NCBI RefSeq assembly: GCF_018614035.1
Contig: NZ_JAGGPA010000074.1
Coordinates: forward strand, 17,936-81,935
Source of the DNA: Streptomyces sp. ISL-96
Lineage (GTDB): Bacteria; Actinomycetota; Actinomycetes; Streptomycetales; Streptomycetaceae
DNA: 64,000 nt
Reading direction: 5' to 3'
How positions within the stretch are numbered: the first letter of the stretch is position 1; each line of letters opens with the position of its first letter. Shown one piece after another: positions 62,619 to 64,000 of this stretch. The position numbers and the translations under genes are program-made. The notes beneath the pieces were generated by a model, which had not been told where the DNA came from, searched no databases, and saw only the letters and a list, made by a program, of their open reading frames with translations.

Positions 62619-63626
62619 ATGGACCTCGACGTCTTCGTCACCGCCCACCACGCAGAGTGGGACCGACTGGACCACCTCCTGCGCCGCGGCCGCCGCCTCA
62701 CCGGCGCCGAAGCCGATGAACTGGTCGCTCTCTACCAGCGCACGGCGACCCACCTCTCGCTGATCCAGTCCAGCGCCCCCGACCCCGCCCTGACCGCGCG
62801 TCTCACCCAGCTCGTGGCCCGAGCCCGAGCCACTGTGACGGGCACCCGCCGCGCGACCTGGCGCGACGCGACCCGCTTCCTGACCTCCGGCTTCCCGGCC
62901 GCGATGTACCGCACCCGCCACTGGTGGGTCCCCACGGCCCTGCTCTCCATCGCCGTGGCCGCCGTGATCGGCTGGTGGATCGGCACCCACCCCGAGGTCC
63001 AGTCAGCCATCGCGGCCCCGGCAGAGCTACGCGACATGACCCGCCCGGGCGGCCAGTACGAGACGTACTACTCCAGCCACCCCGCGGCATCCTTCGCCGC
63101 CCAGGTCTGGACGAACAACGCCCAAGCGGCAGCCATGTGCCTGGTCCTGGGCGCCTTCCTGTGCTTCCCGGTGCTCTGGATCCTCTTCCTCAACATGCTG
63201 AACCTGGGCGTAGCCATCGGCCTGATGTCCTCGGCAGGCCGCCTCGACGTCTTCCTGGGCCTGGTCATCCCGCACGGTCTCCTCGAACTCACCGCGGTGT
63301 TCGTAGCCGCCGGTACGGGGCTGCGCCTCGGCTGGACCCTCATCGACCCGGGCCCCCGGACCCGCCGAGCTGCCCTCGCCCAAGAAGGCCGCGCGGCCCT
63401 CGGCATGGCAATCGGCCTGGCCCTGGTCCTCTTCGTCTCCGGCCTGATCGAAGGCTTCGTTACGCCGTCGGGCCTGCCCACCTGGGCTCGCATCGCGATC
63501 GGGGTCGTCGCCGAACTGGCATTCCTTGCCTACGTCTACATCCTGGGCGGCCGAGCAGCCCGAGCCGGCGACCGCGGCGACGTCGAACAGACCGACCGCA
63601 GCGCCGAGCTCCCCACCGCCGCGTGA
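62619..63626 (+). CDS. SpoIIM-like (stage II sporulation protein M family) membrane protein
   Basis: 335 residues. A cytoplasmic helical N-terminus (DRLDHLLRRGRRLTGAEADE) is followed by five or six membrane helices: WVPTALLSIAVAAVIGWWIG, AAMCLVLGAFLCFPVLWILF, GLVIPHGLLELTAVFVAAGT, LGMAIGLALVLFVSGLIEGF, IAIGVVAELAFLAYVYILGG. SpoIIM-family (DUF95) proteins act in septal wall remodelling in Bacillus; actinobacterial members pair with RDD proteins as here and have no proven role. Confidence 0.88.
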   Translation: MDLDVFVTAHHAEWDRLDHLLRRGRRLTGAEADELVALYQRTATHLSLIQSSAPDPALTARLTQLVARARATVTGTRRATWRDATRFLTSGFPAAMYRTRHWWVPTALLSIAVAAVIGWWIGTHPEVQSAIAAPAELRDMTRPGGQYETYYSSHPAASFAAQVWTNNAQAAAMCLVLGAFLCFPVLWILFLNMLNLGVAIGLMSSAGRLDVFLGLVIPHGLLELTAVFVAAGTGLRLGWTLIDPGPRTRRAALAQEGRAALGMAIGLALVLFVSGLIEGFVTPSGLPTWARIAIGVVAELAFLAYVYILGGRAARAGDRGDVEQTDRSAELPTAA

Positions 63627-63649
63627 TGTGCGTACGACCCCTCTGACCT

Positions 63650-64000
63650 GGTACTGTCCTGTCCACCCCACGAAACCGTTGACACGGCTGGAGTGGGGAG
63701 GTAGATTTGAACAGTTGCAACGGGGTGGACATACCCACTGGCAACGGTTAGTGTCTGTCTCGCCCTGCGGGAGATCATCTCCTGAGGGTCTCTCGATCAC
63801 ATGGGAATCACGAAGCCGATTACGTCGGCGGAAATGATTCTGATAAAGTCGGGGACACGCCGAAAGGCAAAAGGCCACTTCAGCGGCCACCAGAAACAAA
63901 CACCGAGCCGGAAACGGAACGGAAAACGGATCTGGTAAGGTTGGAAACACGAAATACCGAACGAAAGCCCGGAGGAAAACCCGAGAGGGTGAGTACAAAG
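63650..64000 (+). promoter_or_regulatory. rRNA operon promoter and leader region (16S gene beyond the right edge)
   Basis: Perfect HrdB-type promoter TTGACA (63679-63684), 17-bp spacer, TAGATT (63702-63707). Further on, TTCTGATAAAGTCGG (about 63837-63851) and ATCTGGTAAGGTTGG (about 63930-63944) are the repeated leader/promoter elements of Streptomyces rrn operons. The window ends in AAAGCCCGGAGGAAAACCCG and AGAGGGTGAGTACAAAG, the conserved RNase III processing stretch. 16S rRNA should begin a few hundred bases to the right. No protein-coding gene is supported. Confidence 0.88.

Noticed and set aside
63526..63837. 103-residue frame in the right-hand leader
   Set aside because: It overlaps the SpoIIM-like gene end and the rRNA promoter; it is a chance frame.

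Overview
This window is high-GC actinobacterial DNA and almost certainly comes from a Streptomyces chromosome. The evidence is GC-rich third codon positions, many GTG starts with GTGA/ATGA gene overlaps, a clear whiB, F420 genes (fbiA/fbiB), sortase-type surface proteins, DUF5719/DUF3499/TIGR03089 proteins, and a typical Streptomyces rRNA-operon leader running off the right edge. From memory, the gene order resembles the Streptomyces coelicolor SCO3020-SCO3065 neighbourhood (ahcY, manA, manB, whiB, LCP genes, acyl-CoA dehydrogenase, Sco3058-type dipeptidase, purE/purK); I could not check this by alignment.

Left part (1-18,042), mostly ordinary chromosome: an anti-sigma-type ATPase; a four-gene overlapping operon of secreted or anchored surface proteins (LPKTG protein, two membrane-anchored Ig-like proteins, LADTG protein); a POT peptide transporter; an OmpR-type two-component system preceded by eight 11-bp tandem repeats; a GtrA protein; purK-purE-dipeptidase in overlapping series; a repeat-filled 955-bp gap; a dipeptidase paralog that has lost its metal ligands; UDP-glucose 6-dehydrogenase; and an acyl-CoA dehydrogenase.

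Middle (17,979-26,705), an integrated island of about 8.66 kb. It sits inside the last codons of the acyl-CoA dehydrogenase gene, immediately before the IYEGT active-site motif. The island brought a synonymously recoded copy of the gene's 3' end, so the enzyme stays complete. The host's own 3' end and terminator are displaced to the far side. Cargo: a tyrosine integrase with an in-frame amber codon, a divergent HTH-like gene with a palindromic operator, and an eight-gene minus-strand operon of a Scr1-type XRE/DUF5753 regulator with tiny partners (DUF6879, DUF397, DUF7848-like, two related CxxC proteins, a zinc ribbon). Two insertion sequences are nested in it: an IS5-like element that cuts off the zinc-ribbon gene, and a 2.45-kb IS481-type element carrying a chloramphenicol exporter gene, flanked by an exact 6-bp target duplication that supplies the transposase stop codon.

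Right part (26,995-64,000): a vertebrate-like arginine:glycine amidinotransferase; five LytR-CpsA-Psr proteins interleaved with a thioesterase and a glycosyltransferase; a peptidoglycan-recognition amidase; a sugar-1-phosphate nucleotidyltransferase; an AlkA-type glycosylase; fbiB-fbiA and a cysteine dioxygenase; whiB; a very large glycosyltransferase/membrane protein with a Tyr/Gln-rich tail; the mannose pathway (manB, Trm112-like protein, SIS protein, manA); a cation-diffusion transporter; ahcY; an RDD protein; a SpoIIM-like protein; and the rRNA-operon promoter and leader. Much of this half concerns cell-envelope polymer assembly: sugar nucleotides from manA/manB/nucleotidyltransferase and UDP-glucose dehydrogenase, glycosyltransferases, and LCP ligases that would attach polymers to peptidoglycan.
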